From positions 1-7,831 of the forward strand of contig USJM01000076.1 in assembly GCA_900555005.1 (NCBI GenBank): a DNA stretch of 7,831 bases. Reading direction: 5' to 3'. This document shows positions 1 to 7,831 of this stretch, in pieces (the first letter of the stretch is position 1; every line of letters begins with the position of its first letter). The translations under genes and the position numbers were made by a program. Origin of the DNA: an uncultured Lachnospiraceae bacterium. GTDB lineage: Bacteria > Bacillota_A > Clostridia > Lachnospirales > Lachnospiraceae. The notes below the pieces were generated by a model, which did not search any database, was not told where the DNA came from, and saw nothing but the letters and a program-made list of their open reading frames with translations.

Positions 1-409
1 TCATCGTCGGCTTCCCCGGCGAGACGGACGAGGACTTCCAGCAGATGCTCGACTTCCTGCGCGAGATCCGCTACGACTCGGCCTATACCTTCATCTACTC
101 GAAGCGGTCGGGCACACCGGCGGCGACGATGGAGAACCAGGTCGAGGAGTCCGTCAAGAAGGAGCGCCTGAATGCGCTTATGGCCGTGCAGAACGAGATC
201 AGCCTCGCCATCAACGAGAAGCTCCTCGGCAAGACGCTGGAAATCATGGTGGAGGGCCCGAGCAAGAACGAGCCTTCCGTTTGGATGGGCCGCACGCGCA
301 CCAACAAGATCGTGCTGTTCGCGCCGCGGGCGAGAAGCCGGGCGACTTCATCGACGTCCGCATCACGCACCCGCAGACCTGGGTCCTCAAGGGCGAACGC
401 GTATCATAA
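1..409 (+). CDS. miaB: MiaB, tRNA-2-methylthio-N6-dimethylallyladenosine synthase, C-terminal part (5' end outside window, one frameshift)
   Basis: MiaB is a radical-SAM iron-sulfur enzyme that adds a methylthio group to N6-dimethylallyladenosine 37 of tRNA, the step after MiaA. Seen: translation from base 3 begins IVGFPGETDEDF, the conserved late radical-SAM segment of the methylthiotransferase family. Next comes an SYTFIYS-type segment (here SAYTFIYSKRSGTPAA), then a TRAM RNA-binding domain from about LLGKTLEIMVEG. The frame breaks near base 328. After LFAP the family pattern resumes in another frame as GEKPGDFIDVRITHP and ends at the TAA at 407-409. A missing G in the run at 328-330 would restore an A-P-R-G-E-K junction. 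The unshifted frame instead runs to 416 with an arginine/serine-rich tail unlike MiaB. The N-terminal cysteines and CxxxCxxC motif lie upstream of the window. Third codon positions are much more GC-rich than in mutS. Identification is firm; whether the break is real is doubtful. Confidence 0.93.
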   Translation, partial: HRRLPRRDGRGLPADARLPARDPLRLGLYLHLLEAVGHTGGDDGEPGRGVRQEGAPECAYGRAERDQPRHQREAPRQDAGNHGGGPEQERAFRLDGPHAHQQDRAVRAAGEKPGDFIDVRITHPQTWVLKGERVS

Positions 410-427
410 AGAATAAAGAGAAATGAC

Positions 428-459
428 AGGCGTGCTGGCATCGTGTCAGCACGTCTTTT
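428..459 (+). terminator. Terminator-like hairpin between miaB and mutS
   Basis: A stem pairs 428-438 with 446-456. Its core is the perfect 7-bp match CGTGCTG/CAGCACG, extended by G-T wobbles on both sides and by G-C and A-T pairs outside, around a 7-base loop (439-445). Thymines at 456-459 follow, so the U tract is short. This is the form of a Rho-independent terminator for miaB, 18 bases after its corrected stop. The tail is weak, and the mutS ribosome site begins only about four bases later, so it may be a partial terminator or an mRNA 3'-end or processing structure. Confidence 0.65.
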
Positions 460-463
460 ATCC

Positions 464-470
464 AGGAGGT
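464..470 (+). promoter_or_regulatory. Ribosome binding site deciding the mutS start
   Basis: AGGAGGT, a near-perfect anti-SD match, ends 9 bases before the ATG at 480. The reading frame is open back to an ATG at 423, but that start has no such site and would add residues not typical of MutS. The ATG at 480 is therefore chosen. Confidence 0.85.
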
Positions 471-479
471 GTAATATCG

Positions 480-3135
480 ATGGAAATGACGCCGATGATG
501 CAGCAGTATCTCGCGACGAAGGAGCAGAATCCGGGAGCAATCCTGTTCTTCCGCCTCGGCGATTTTTATGAAATGTTCTTCGATGACGCGGTGATGGTCT
601 CGCAGGAGCTTGGGCTGACGCTGACCGGGAAGGAATGCGGCCTTCCGGAGCGGGCACCCATGTGCGGTGTCCCGCATCATGCCGTCGAATCCTATCTGAA
701 TAAGCTTGTTCAAAATGGTCACAAGGTCGCGATCGCGAGCAGGTGGAGGATCCGAAGAAGGCCGTAGGACTGGTGAAGCGGGAGGTTGTCCGGATTGTGA
801 CCCCGGGGACAAACCTGGACACGGATGACCTGGATGCCTCCCGGAACAATTATCTGATGTGCGTGTTCTGCCTGGGAGAGAAAAGCGGAATTGCGACGGT
901 CGATATCACAACCGGCACCTTCCTTGTGACAGAGACCGATTCCAGGCGAAAGCTCCGGGATGAGATTCTGAGGTTTTCACCGGCGGAGATCATCTGCAAC
1001 GATGCGTTCGAGCTGACGGGGCTGAATCTTCAGGAGATCAAGGACCAGACCGGCGCGACCATCTTCACGCTGGATTCCACCTACTTTGATGATGAAGAGT
1101 GCAGACAGTCGATCAAGGACCATTTCCATGTCGGAAACCTTCAGGGGCTTGGTCTTGCGGACATGGATGCAGGCGTGGCGGCGACAGGCGCGACGCTGCG
1201 GTACCTAACGGAGACGCAGAAGACAAAGCTTGAAAACCTGACGTCGATCGAGCCCTATTCGATCGGAAAGTACATGGTGCTCGATTCCTTCACAAGGAGG
1301 AACCTGGAGCTGACGGAGACGCTGCGGGAAAAGAACCGGAGAGGCTCGCTTCTCTGGGTGCTGGATAAAACGAAGACGGCGATGGGGGCGCGGCTGCTTC
1401 GTTCCTTCCTCGAACAGCCGCTTGTGGACAGCGAGGAGATCGAGGCCCGGCTGACGGCAGTCGAGGAGCTGAACCAGAACGCCATCACCCGGGAGGAACT
1501 GCGGGAATATCTGGGACCCGTGTATGACCTGGAACGGCTGATCTCCAGAATCGCCTTCATGACGGCGAACCCAAGAGATCTGATTGCCCTGAAAACCTCG
1601 CTTGGCATGGTTCCGGCGATCCGGACAGCGCTTCAGGAATTCCAGTCGCCGCTTCTTTCTTCCATTCGGGAGGAAATCGACCCGCTGGAGGATGTCTGCG
1701 GGCTGATCGGGAAGGCCATTGTCGACGATCCGCCTGTCTCCGTGAGGGAGGGCGGATTCATCCGCGAGGGATACAGCGAGGAGGTCGACCATCTCAGATC
1801 GGCGAAGACGGATGGAAAACAATGGCTGGCAGACATCGAAGCCCGGGAGAAGGAGCGGACCGGCATCCAGAAAATGAAAATCCGCTACAACAAGGTCTTC
1901 GGCTATTATCTGGAGATTCCGAACAGCTACCGCGGGGAGATTCCCCAGGATTATATCCGCAAGCAGACGCTGGTGAACGCGGAGCGTTACATCACACCGG
2001 AGCTGAAAAAGCTGGAGGAGACCATCCTGGGGGCCCAGGACCGGCTGGTGCAGCTGGAGTATGATCTGTTCGTGGATCTCAGAAATAAAATTTCCGACTG
2101 TACGCTGCGGATCCAGCAGACCGCAAAGGCACTGGCCCAGACGGATGTATTCTGTTCTCTTGCCGCCGTTGCGGAGCGCAACCGTTATGTCCGTCCGAAG
2201 ATCAACACCCGCGGTACCATCGACATCCGGGAAGGCCGCCATCCGGTTGTGGAGCAGATGATGTCCTCCGGGGAATTCATCCCCAATGACACCGTGCTGG
2301 ACAATCATAAAAACAGGGTCAGCATCATCACCGGCCCGAATATGGCCGGAAAGTCCACCTATATGCGGCAGAGCGCCCTGATTGTGCTGATGGCGCAGAT
2401 CGGAAGCTTTGTCCCTGCCAAATCGGCGGATATCGGCATCGTCGATCGGATCTTCACGAGGGTTGGCGCTTCCGATGACTTGGCGAGCGGTCAGTCCACC
2501 TCATGGTGGAAATGAGCGAGGTGGCGAATATTCTGCGCCAGGCGACGAAGAACTCTCTTCTGATCCTCGATGAGATCGGGCGCGGGACATCCACCTACGA
2601 CGGTCTCTCGATCGCCTGGGCAGTTGTCGAGCACGTCGCTGACACAAAGAAGCTCGGTGCCAAGACACTGTTCGCCACCCATTACCATGAGCTCACGGAG
2701 CTCGAGGGAAAGATTCCCGGCATCAACAACTACTGCATTGCGGTCCGGGAGAAGGGTGATGACATCGTGTTCCTCAGGAAGATCGTGCGCGGCGGAGCGG
2801 ATAAAAGCTACGGAATCCAGGTCGCAAAGTTGGCCGGTGTGCCGGACGATGTCATCAGTCGTGCGAAGGAGCTGGCAGCGGAGCTGTCGGACAGCGACAT
2901 CACCGAGAAGGTACAGGAGATCACGGAGACGGACGACGCTGAGAAGCCGAAGAAAAAGCGCCATAAGGTGGACGAGGTGGATATGAACCAGATGTCGCTT
3001 TTTGATACGGTCTCGGATGCGGATATCGTGAGGGAACTGATGGAGATCGATGTGACGCACCTGACACCGCTCGATGCGCTCAACACGATCTATGCGCTCC
3101 AGAACAAGATGAAGAACCGCTGGAACGGAGCCTGA
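480..3135 (+). CDS. mutS: MutS, DNA mismatch recognition ATPase (two frameshifts in this sequence)
   Basis: MutS binds mispaired or looped DNA as a dimer, exchanges ADP for ATP, slides as a clamp and recruits MutL. Adding one base at each of two breaks gives about 885 residues, normal for the family. Domain I carries the mismatch-reading Phe-X-Glu motif (F29-Y-E31 in GDFYEMF). Connector, lever and clamp regions follow. The ATPase has Walker [10 protein letters not shown] near residues 619-627, the DDLASGQST segment, Walker B LILDE near D698-E699, GRGTSTYDG, and the signature His near 735 in [13 protein letters not shown] near 838-842 fits a beta-clamp-binding motif of the QxSLF type, as known in other MutS tails. 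Break 1: at 734/735 a T is missing, since inserting it turns AIASRW into the family's [11 protein letters not shown]. Break 2: near 2500-2502 one T is missing from ACC-TTC-ATG, restoring GQSTFMVEM. Hairpins lie before and after the gene, so it may be transcribed separately from mutL. Identity is very secure; real inactivation is unlikely. Confidence 0.97.
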
Positions 3136-3147
3136 GCAGATCGTTGT

Positions 3148-3182
3148 CCTGCAGCATCCGGGGCCGGGTGCGCAGGTCTTTT
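3148..3182 (+). terminator. Rho-independent terminator after mutS
   Basis: Twelve bases after the mutS stop, CCTGC (3148-3152) pairs with GCAGG (3172-3176). After one bulged A (3153), GCATCC (3154-3159) pairs with GGGTGC (3166-3171, one G-T wobble). The loop is six bases, with a possible further G-C pair. TCTTTT follows at 3177-3182. The stem is GC-rich and stable with a fair U tract. It would separate mutS from mutL, leaving about 108 bases before the mutL start in which a promoter could lie. I see no convincing -35/-10 pair there. Confidence 0.75.
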
Positions 3183-3238
3183 CAGGGGAAGATTCGAGTG
3201 ATATCGGGATGGCCTGACTGCACAGAAGCGAGGAATCA

Positions 3239-3256
3239 GGTCATCCGGTCATCCGG
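3239..3256. repeat. Short 8-base tandem repeat in the mutS-mutL gap
   Basis: GGTCATCC occurs twice in tandem followed by GG, giving 2.25 copies of an 8-base unit. It sits 35 bases upstream of the mutL start. No function is evident, and it may be chance or slippage in noncoding DNA. Confidence 0.5.
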
Positions 3257-3279
3257 AGTGAGACAGAAATCAGGACAAA

Positions 3280-3286
3280 AGGAGGG
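3280..3286 (+). promoter_or_regulatory. Ribosome binding site deciding the mutL start
   Basis: AGGAGGG lies 4 bases before the ATG at 3291 (about 5 if only AGGAGG is counted). It selects MAVIHLLEQ as the N terminus, which matches the usual MutL start. The frame stays open back to 3144, but that stretch overlaps the terminator hairpin and does not resemble MutL. Confidence 0.8.
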
Positions 3287-3290
3287 CGTC

Positions 3291-5429
3291 ATGGCGGTCA
3301 TCCATCTGCTGGAGCAGGCGACAATTGACAAGATCGCAGCCGGGGAGGTTGTTGAAAGGCCGAGGAGCATCGTGAAGGAGCTGACAGATGCCATCGATGC
3401 CGGGGCAACCGCCATTACGGTGGAGATCAGAGACGGCGGCATTGCGATGATCCGGGTGACCGATGACGGGGGCGGGATCCCGGCGGACCAGGTCCGCACC
3501 GCGTTCCTGCGCCATGCCACCAGCAAAATCGAGAAGGTCGATGATCTGACCAGCATCCGGTCCTTCGGGTTCCGCGGCGAGGCGCTCTCCAGCATTGCAG
3601 CTGTAAGCCGCGTGGAGCTGATTACAAAACCGCAGGAGAGCCTGGTCGGAACCCGGTACCGCATTGAGGGCGGGATCGAGACCGGTATGGAGGAGATCGG
3701 AGCTCCGAACGGATCCACATTTGTATGCCGGGACCTGTTCTACAATACGCCGGCCAGACGGAAGTTCCTGAAGTCGGCTCAGACGGAGGCAGGGTACATT
3801 GCGGAGTTTGTCGAACGGCTTGCGCTGTCCCATCCGGAGCTGGCCATCAAGTTTATGGCCAACGGGACGACAAAGCTGGCTACCTCCGGCAATGGAAAGC
3901 AGGCGGACGTCATCTACCGTATCTTCGGGCGGGAGATCAGCGGCAATCTGATCGAGGTGGATCAGACCGACGAGGCGACCGGCATGCACCTTCACGGGTT
4001 TCTCGGCAAACCGCAGATTTCAAGAGGAAACCGGACATACGAAATCTACTATGTGAACGGACGGCTGATCGCAAGCAATATTCTGTCAAAGGCGGCGGAG
4101 GAAGGCTACGAGACCTTCCTGATGCAGCATCGTTTTCCTTTTCTGATTCTGGCACTGGATCTCGATGGAACGCTGGTCGATGTCAATGTCCATCCGGCCA
4201 AGGCGCAGGTCCGCTTTGCGGACGGCCCTGCGGTATACAATTTCGTAAAGACAGCGGTGAAGGGGGCACTGACGCACAGGGAGCTGATCATCCGCACCAG
4301 TTTCGGGAAGGAGGATCACGCAAAGAAGCAAAAAAGCAGGCGCAGGAAGTGTTGAAAAAGGAGGCGGCTCCGGAACCGTTCGAATTTCAGCGAAGGCAGC
4401 AGCTGGCGGAGGAAACAAATCCGGGATGGAAGGCGCAGGAAACTTCATCTGCGTGCGTGTCTGACAGCCCGGGGGAAGGCCACAGAAGAGAGAGCACCGC
4501 AGCGGCCCCGGGAGCAGGAAACGGCTACAATTTCCAGAAACTGCGGGAAGAGCATCCGGCTGCGGCGGACTCCCCTTACAGTGCCATGTACCCGGGCATA
4601 TCCGGGCAGCGGGAGGAACGGCCAGACGGAGCAGGCTGGCTGAAGAAAAAAACTTTCTGGACCAGGCGGCTGCGTTTCTGGACGCCCATCACAATTTCCA
4701 GGGCGGAAAAGACAGCCGTCAGGTGGAAGAATCAGAAAAGAAGGCTTCTGCAGGATCCGCCTCAGGAGAGGACGCCGTCACAGGGAGACAGATGACGCTC
4801 GAGGAGCTTGCGCCGGAGGATGACAACGCATTTTTCCTGTCAAAGGAGCATGTAAAAGAGCACCGTCTCATCGGTCAGGTATTTGATACCTACTGGATTG
4901 TGGAATTCAGAAACAGTCTCTATATCATCGATCAGCACGCGGCCCATGAGAAGGTCATGTTCGAGCGGCTGATGAAGCGCTTTCGTGACAAGGAGGCGGC
5001 TTCCCAGCGGCTGAGTCCTCCGATTATCGTCTCGCTGCGATGGCGGAGGAAGATCAGCTGAGAGCGCACAGAGATACATTTGAGCAGCTGGGATTTGAGA
5101 TCCGGCCGTTCGGTGACAGGGATTACGCGATCTCGGCTGTCCCTCAGGATCTGTTCGGGCTGACAGAAAAGGAATTTTTCCTGGAGATGCTCGATCAGCT
5201 GTCACCGGATACCGGGAAGACATCGATGGAGGAAGTGACGGCGAGGATTGCGACCATGGCCTGCAAGGCAGCTGTCAAGGGCAACACGAGACTGAGCACG
5301 CAGGAGGCGGATGCGCTGATTACGGAGCTGCTCTCGCTGGAGGATCCATACAACTGCCCGCATGGACGTCCGACCATCATCTCCATGACAAAGAGCGAGC
5401 TTGAGAAGAAGTTCCGGCGAATTGTCTGA
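3291..5429 (+). CDS. mutL: MutL, mismatch repair ATPase/endonuclease (three frameshifts in this sequence)
   Basis: MutL is the GHKL ATPase recruited by MutS; in bacteria lacking MutH it nicks the strand itself. Allowing three missing bases gives about 713 residues. N-terminal ATPase motifs: IAAGEVVERP, VKEL (E30), TDDGGGIP, HATSKI, FGFRGEAL, and later LFYNTPARRKFLK and VDVNVHPAK. A polar, weakly conserved linker runs from roughly 4330 to 4800. The C-terminal domain carries the endonuclease metal motif DQHAAHE (D548-E554, with E559), ACKAAVK near 658-664 and CPHGRP near 690-695. Break 1, near 4320-4332, is best explained by a lost G giving HAKEAKKQAQ. Break 2 lies in the linker between about 4560 and 4645 and cannot be placed exactly; after it the frame reads EEKNFLDQAAAFLD. 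Break 3, near 5037, joins PPIIVSL to MAEEDQL. Oddity: motif I reads KELTDAIDAGA, one residue shorter than the family's KELxENxxDAGA, losing the conserved Asn. No terminator follows, so miaA is probably cotranscribed. Confidence 0.96.
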
Positions 5430-5504
5430 TCTCCGGCAGAGAAAAGGGTGAAGGGCAGGAACGGCGCGGACAGTCGGAAGGCCAGAGGCTGAAAGGAAAG
5501 GAAT

Positions 5505-6499
5505 ATGGGGCAGGAAGAGGAAAAGAAAAAACTGATCGTGCTGACGGGGCCGACTGCCTCAGGCAAGACAGAGCTTTCCGTCCGTCTGGCAGAGAAGATC
5601 GGCGGGGGGATCATATCTGCAGATTCCATGCAGGTCTACCGGGGGATGGATATCGGCTCCGCGAAAATCCGTCCGGATGAAATGCGGGGTGTTCCGCACC
5701 ATCTGATCGATGTTCTGGATCCGGATGAGCCGTTCGATGCCGCGCTTTTCCAGCGGCTGGCGAAAATGGCGATGGACGGAATCTGGTCCCGGGGGCATAT
5801 CCCGATCCTGACCGGGGGAACAGGGTTTTATATCCAGGGCGTCGTCTATGACGTTGATTTTACAGAGAATGACGGGGATATGAGCCTGAGGCGGGAGCTT
5901 GAGGCGATTGGAAGAGAACCTTCGGGGAAAGAGCGGCTGCACGAGATGCTCAGGGAGGTGGATCCCGATGCGGCAGAGCAGATTCATCCAAACAATGTAA
6001 AGCGGACGATCCGTGCCATTGAGTACCATCAGCAGACCGGGCAGACGATGTCAGCCCATAACCGTGAGGAGCGAAACAAGACGTCCCCCTATCGATTCGT
6101 CTATTTTGTTCTCGAGGACGAGCGGGATGAGCTCTACCGCCGCATTGATCAGCGCGTGGAACAAATGATCCGGCAGGGGCTTGAGAAAGAGGTCAGAACG
6201 CTTCGGGCAGGGGGCATCACCAGAGAAATGACGTCCATGCAGGGGCTTGGATACAAGGAAATGATGGATTATCTGGACGGGCTGATTCCTACGAGGAGGC
6301 TGTCCGCAGGATAAAGCGGGATACCCGGCATTTTGCCAAGCGCCAGCTGACCTGGTTTCGGCGTGAGCGGGATGTGACATGGATCCGGAAGCAGGACTAT
6401 GGGCGGGATCCGGACAGAATCCTTGCGGCGATGCTCGATATCCTGCAGCGCCGCGGTATCATTCAGATAGAAGAACAAGAGGAGGACATGGGAAAGTGA
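5505..6499 (+). CDS. miaA: MiaA, tRNA dimethylallyltransferase (one frameshift in this sequence)
   Basis: MiaA transfers the dimethylallyl group from dimethylallyl diphosphate to N6 of adenosine 37 in tRNAs reading UNN codons, making the substrate of MiaB. Seen: P-loop GPTASGKT at residues 15-22, ISADSMQVYRGMDIGSAK with the catalytic-region Asp at 40, ILTGGTGFYIQ, NNVKRTIRAIE, and SMQGLGYKEMM. The frame breaks at 6290/6291. One missing base, such as T giving CCT-TAC-GAG, restores PYEEAVRRIKRDTRHFAKRQLTWFRR, the conserved C-terminal tRNA-binding signature, ending at the TGA 6497-6499. Corrected length is about 331 residues, slightly longer than the usual roughly 310. The start at 5505 follows purine-rich AAAGGA (5492-5497), 7 bases upstream. 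The gene lies 75 bases after mutL with no hairpin between, and overlaps the next gene by four bases. Confidence 0.96.
6480..6485 (+). promoter_or_regulatory. Ribosome binding site inside the miaA 3' end for the PLP-enzyme gene
   Basis: AGGAGG lies within the last codons of miaA, 10 bases before a GTG at 6496 in the downstream gene's frame. The ATG at 6511 would be 25 bases from the site and has no site of its own. This favours the GTG start and translational coupling through the GTGA overlap. Confidence 0.65.
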
Positions 6500-7787
6500 T
6501 ACAACCTTCAATGGAGAAAATGGCGGAGACGATGGGCGTTTCCAGAGAGATCTATGAGCTGGGAGAACGGACGGCGGAGAAGCTGGAGGATCGTTTCCGC
6601 GAGGCCGACCGGACGGCTGCATACAATCAGATGAAGGTCCTCGCAGCCTTTCAGAAGAACCGGATCTCTGCGGAGCACTTCAACGGGTCGACAGGCTATG
6701 GCTATGACGATGCCGGAAGAGATGATCTTGAGAAGGTCTATGCCGATACGTTTCACACGGAGGATGCGCTTGTGCGTCCGCAGATTACATGCGGCACGCA
6801 TGCCCTGTCCCTGGCGCTCTCGGCCAATCTGCGGCCGGGCGACGAGATGATCTCGATCAGCGGAAAGCCCTATGACACCCTGGAGGAGGTCATCGGCATC
6901 CGGCCTTCGAGAGGGTCGCTAGCAGAGTATGGCGTGACCTACAGGCAGGTTGAGCTGAAACCGGACGGAAGCTTTGACTTCGAGGCGATTGAGCAGGCAC
7001 TTGGAGAAAAGACGCACCTGGTGGAGATTCAGCGTTCGAAGGGATATCTGACCCGGCCTTCGCTCAGTGTCGATGCCATCGGGGAGGCCATTCAGTTTGT
7101 CAAGGAGCGGCGTCCGGACATCATCGTTATGGTTGACAACTGCTATGGCGAGTTTGTCGACCGGACGGAGCCATCTGACTTCGGGGCGGACATGACAGTC
7201 GGGTCGCTGATCAAGAATCCGGGCGGCGGGCTGGCCCCGATCGGGGGCTATATTGCCGGGACGAAGGAATGCATCGAAAACTGCGCTGTCCGGCTGACCT
7301 CCCCGGGACTGGGGCGGGAAGTCGGTGCAAGCCTGAATGGCTCAGGCAGCTTTACCAGGGCTTCTTCCTGGCGCCGACGGTCACGGCAGCGGCGCTCAAG
7401 ACCTCGATCTTCGCGGCCAGTCTCTATGAGCAGCTCGGCTTTCATGTCATTCCAGGCAGCAAAGAGCGGAGAAATGACATCATTCAGGCCATCGAGTTCG
7501 GATTCCCCGAGGGCGTCATTTATTTCTGCGAGGGCATTCAGCAGGCAGCTCCGGTTGACAGCTATGTGACGCCGCAGCCGTGGGCAATGCCGGGATATGA
7601 TTCGGACGTCATCATGGCAGCCGGGGCATTCGTTTCAGGCTCCTCGATCGAGCTGTCGGCGGATGGCCCGATCAAGCCGCCGTATGCCGTCTATTTCCAG
7701 GGAGGACTGACCTTTGAGCACGGGAAGTTCGGAATCCTGAAGTCTCTCCAGAGGTTGTATGAGTGCGGCCTGGTGAAGCTTTCATGA
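6496..7787 (+). CDS. PLP-dependent methionine gamma-lyase-family protein (formerly called aluminum resistance protein), one frameshift
   Basis: This belongs to the COG4100/PF06838 family of fold-type I PLP enzymes related to Cys/Met metabolism lyases. The old name aluminum resistance is not a demonstrated function here, and the substrate is unknown. With the GTG start and one restored base it has about 430 residues. Seen: N-terminal helical part with AAYNQMKVLAAFQ, an FNGSTGYGYDD segment, ITCGTHALSLAL (GTHA at about 100-103, the likely PLP phosphate-binding turn), MVDNCYGEF with D214 likely contacting the pyridine nitrogen, and SLIKNPGGG with K240 the likely Schiff-base lysine. Near 7335/7336 one G is missing: restoring CTG-GAA-TGG gives GASLEWLRQLYQGFFLAPT, after which conserved sequence runs to the TGA at 7785-7787. 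ATG 6511 is an alternative start. It overlaps miaA by GTGA and the next gene by ATGA, implying one tightly coupled operon. Confidence 0.9.
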
Positions 7788-7831
7788 GCCGGCGTGTTCT
7801 TATTGTGGGCTGCGGTGCAAGCGGCATGAAG
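7784..7831 (+). CDS. Probable NAD(P)/FAD-dependent oxidoreductase, N-terminal 16 residues only
   Basis: The ATG overlaps the preceding TGA (ATGA). The 16 visible residues, MSRRVLIVGCGASGMK, form a first beta strand followed by a glycine-rich GxGxxG turn of a Rossmann dinucleotide-binding fold. By position after the COG4100 gene, an HI0933-like flavoprotein (aminoacetone-oxidase-like family) is the best guess. The window ends before any family-specific residue, so only the nucleotide-binding start is directly supported. Confidence 0.6.
   Translation, partial: MSRRVLIVGCGASGMK

Noticed and set aside
423..479. Earlier ATG at 423 for mutS
   Set aside because: It lies just ahead of the hairpin (428-459) with no ribosome site, and the added residues are unlike MutS. 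AGGAGGT at 464-470 fits the ATG at 480.
728..745. Programmed frameshifting in mutS or the other genes
   Set aside because: None of the breaks that can be placed precisely shows a slippery heptamer with a following structure (the A-rich stretch near the first mutL break is not convincing), and the families involved are not known to use recoding. The breaks share only the one-base-loss direction.
1205..2308. Long 367-residue open frame on the minus strand within mutS
   Set aside because: It is opposite strongly conserved MutS coding sequence, has no recognisable domain, and is the shadow frame expected in GC-rich DNA. The minus-strand frames opposite mutL and miaA are rejected for the same reason.
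3211..3242. Second possible hairpin (GGCCTGA / TCAGGTC) in the mutS-mutL gap
   Set aside because: Seven pairs including a wobble around an 18-base loop with no T run are within chance expectation.
3144..3290. Upstream extension of the mutL frame by 49 residues
   Set aside because: It overlaps the terminator hairpin, has no ribosome site, does not resemble MutL, and the AGGAGG site clearly marks the ATG at 3291.
5430..5504. Regulatory element or terminator between mutL and miaA
   Set aside because: The 75-base gap is purine-rich with no stable stem or T run. Only the miaA ribosome site near 5492-5497 is visible.

Overview
The window is a 7.8-kb piece of core bacterial chromosome carrying, all on the + strand, the end of miaB, then mutS, mutL, miaA, a PLP-dependent methionine gamma-lyase-family gene, and the first 16 codons of a probable FAD/NAD(P)-binding oxidoreductase. 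Strong AGGAGG-type ribosome sites, short gaps, a MutL of the endonuclease type (DQHAAHE motif, absent from E. coli MutL) and the miaB-mutS-mutL-miaA-COG4100 order point to a Clostridia-type Firmicute, most likely a GC-rich Lachnospiraceae-like organism. That placement rests on gene order and protein resemblance only.

Layout: 1-409 miaB 3' end (radical SAM end plus TRAM domain); 428-459 terminator-like hairpin; 480-3135 mutS; 3148-3182 a second, strong terminator-like hairpin; 3291-5429 mutL; 5505-6499 miaA; 6496-7787 the PLP enzyme, overlapping miaA by 4 bases (GTGA); from 7784 the oxidoreductase, overlapping the PLP gene by 4 bases (ATGA). mutL through the oxidoreductase looks like one transcription unit, with no hairpin after mutL.

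Functionally the window joins two themes. MutS and MutL form the mismatch-repair pair: MutS finds the mismatch and MutL is recruited and nicks. MiaA and MiaB act in succession on adenosine 37 of tRNAs reading UNN codons: MiaA adds the dimethylallyl group and MiaB the methylthio group. The PLP enzyme and oxidoreductase are commonly found downstream in these bacteria but have no settled role.

The most striking property is sequence quality. All five substantial genes are broken by frameshifts, eight in total, and every one is the kind made by losing a single base. Conserved protein sequence continues in the new frame each time. This looks like uncorrected deletion errors in the read or assembly, not decay, so each gene is annotated as one CDS across its frameshifts. 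Separately, MutL motif I lacks one residue in frame, removing the position of a conserved Mg-binding Asn; this may be another error or a real change. I found no previously undescribed system, mobile element, CRISPR array or RNA gene here.
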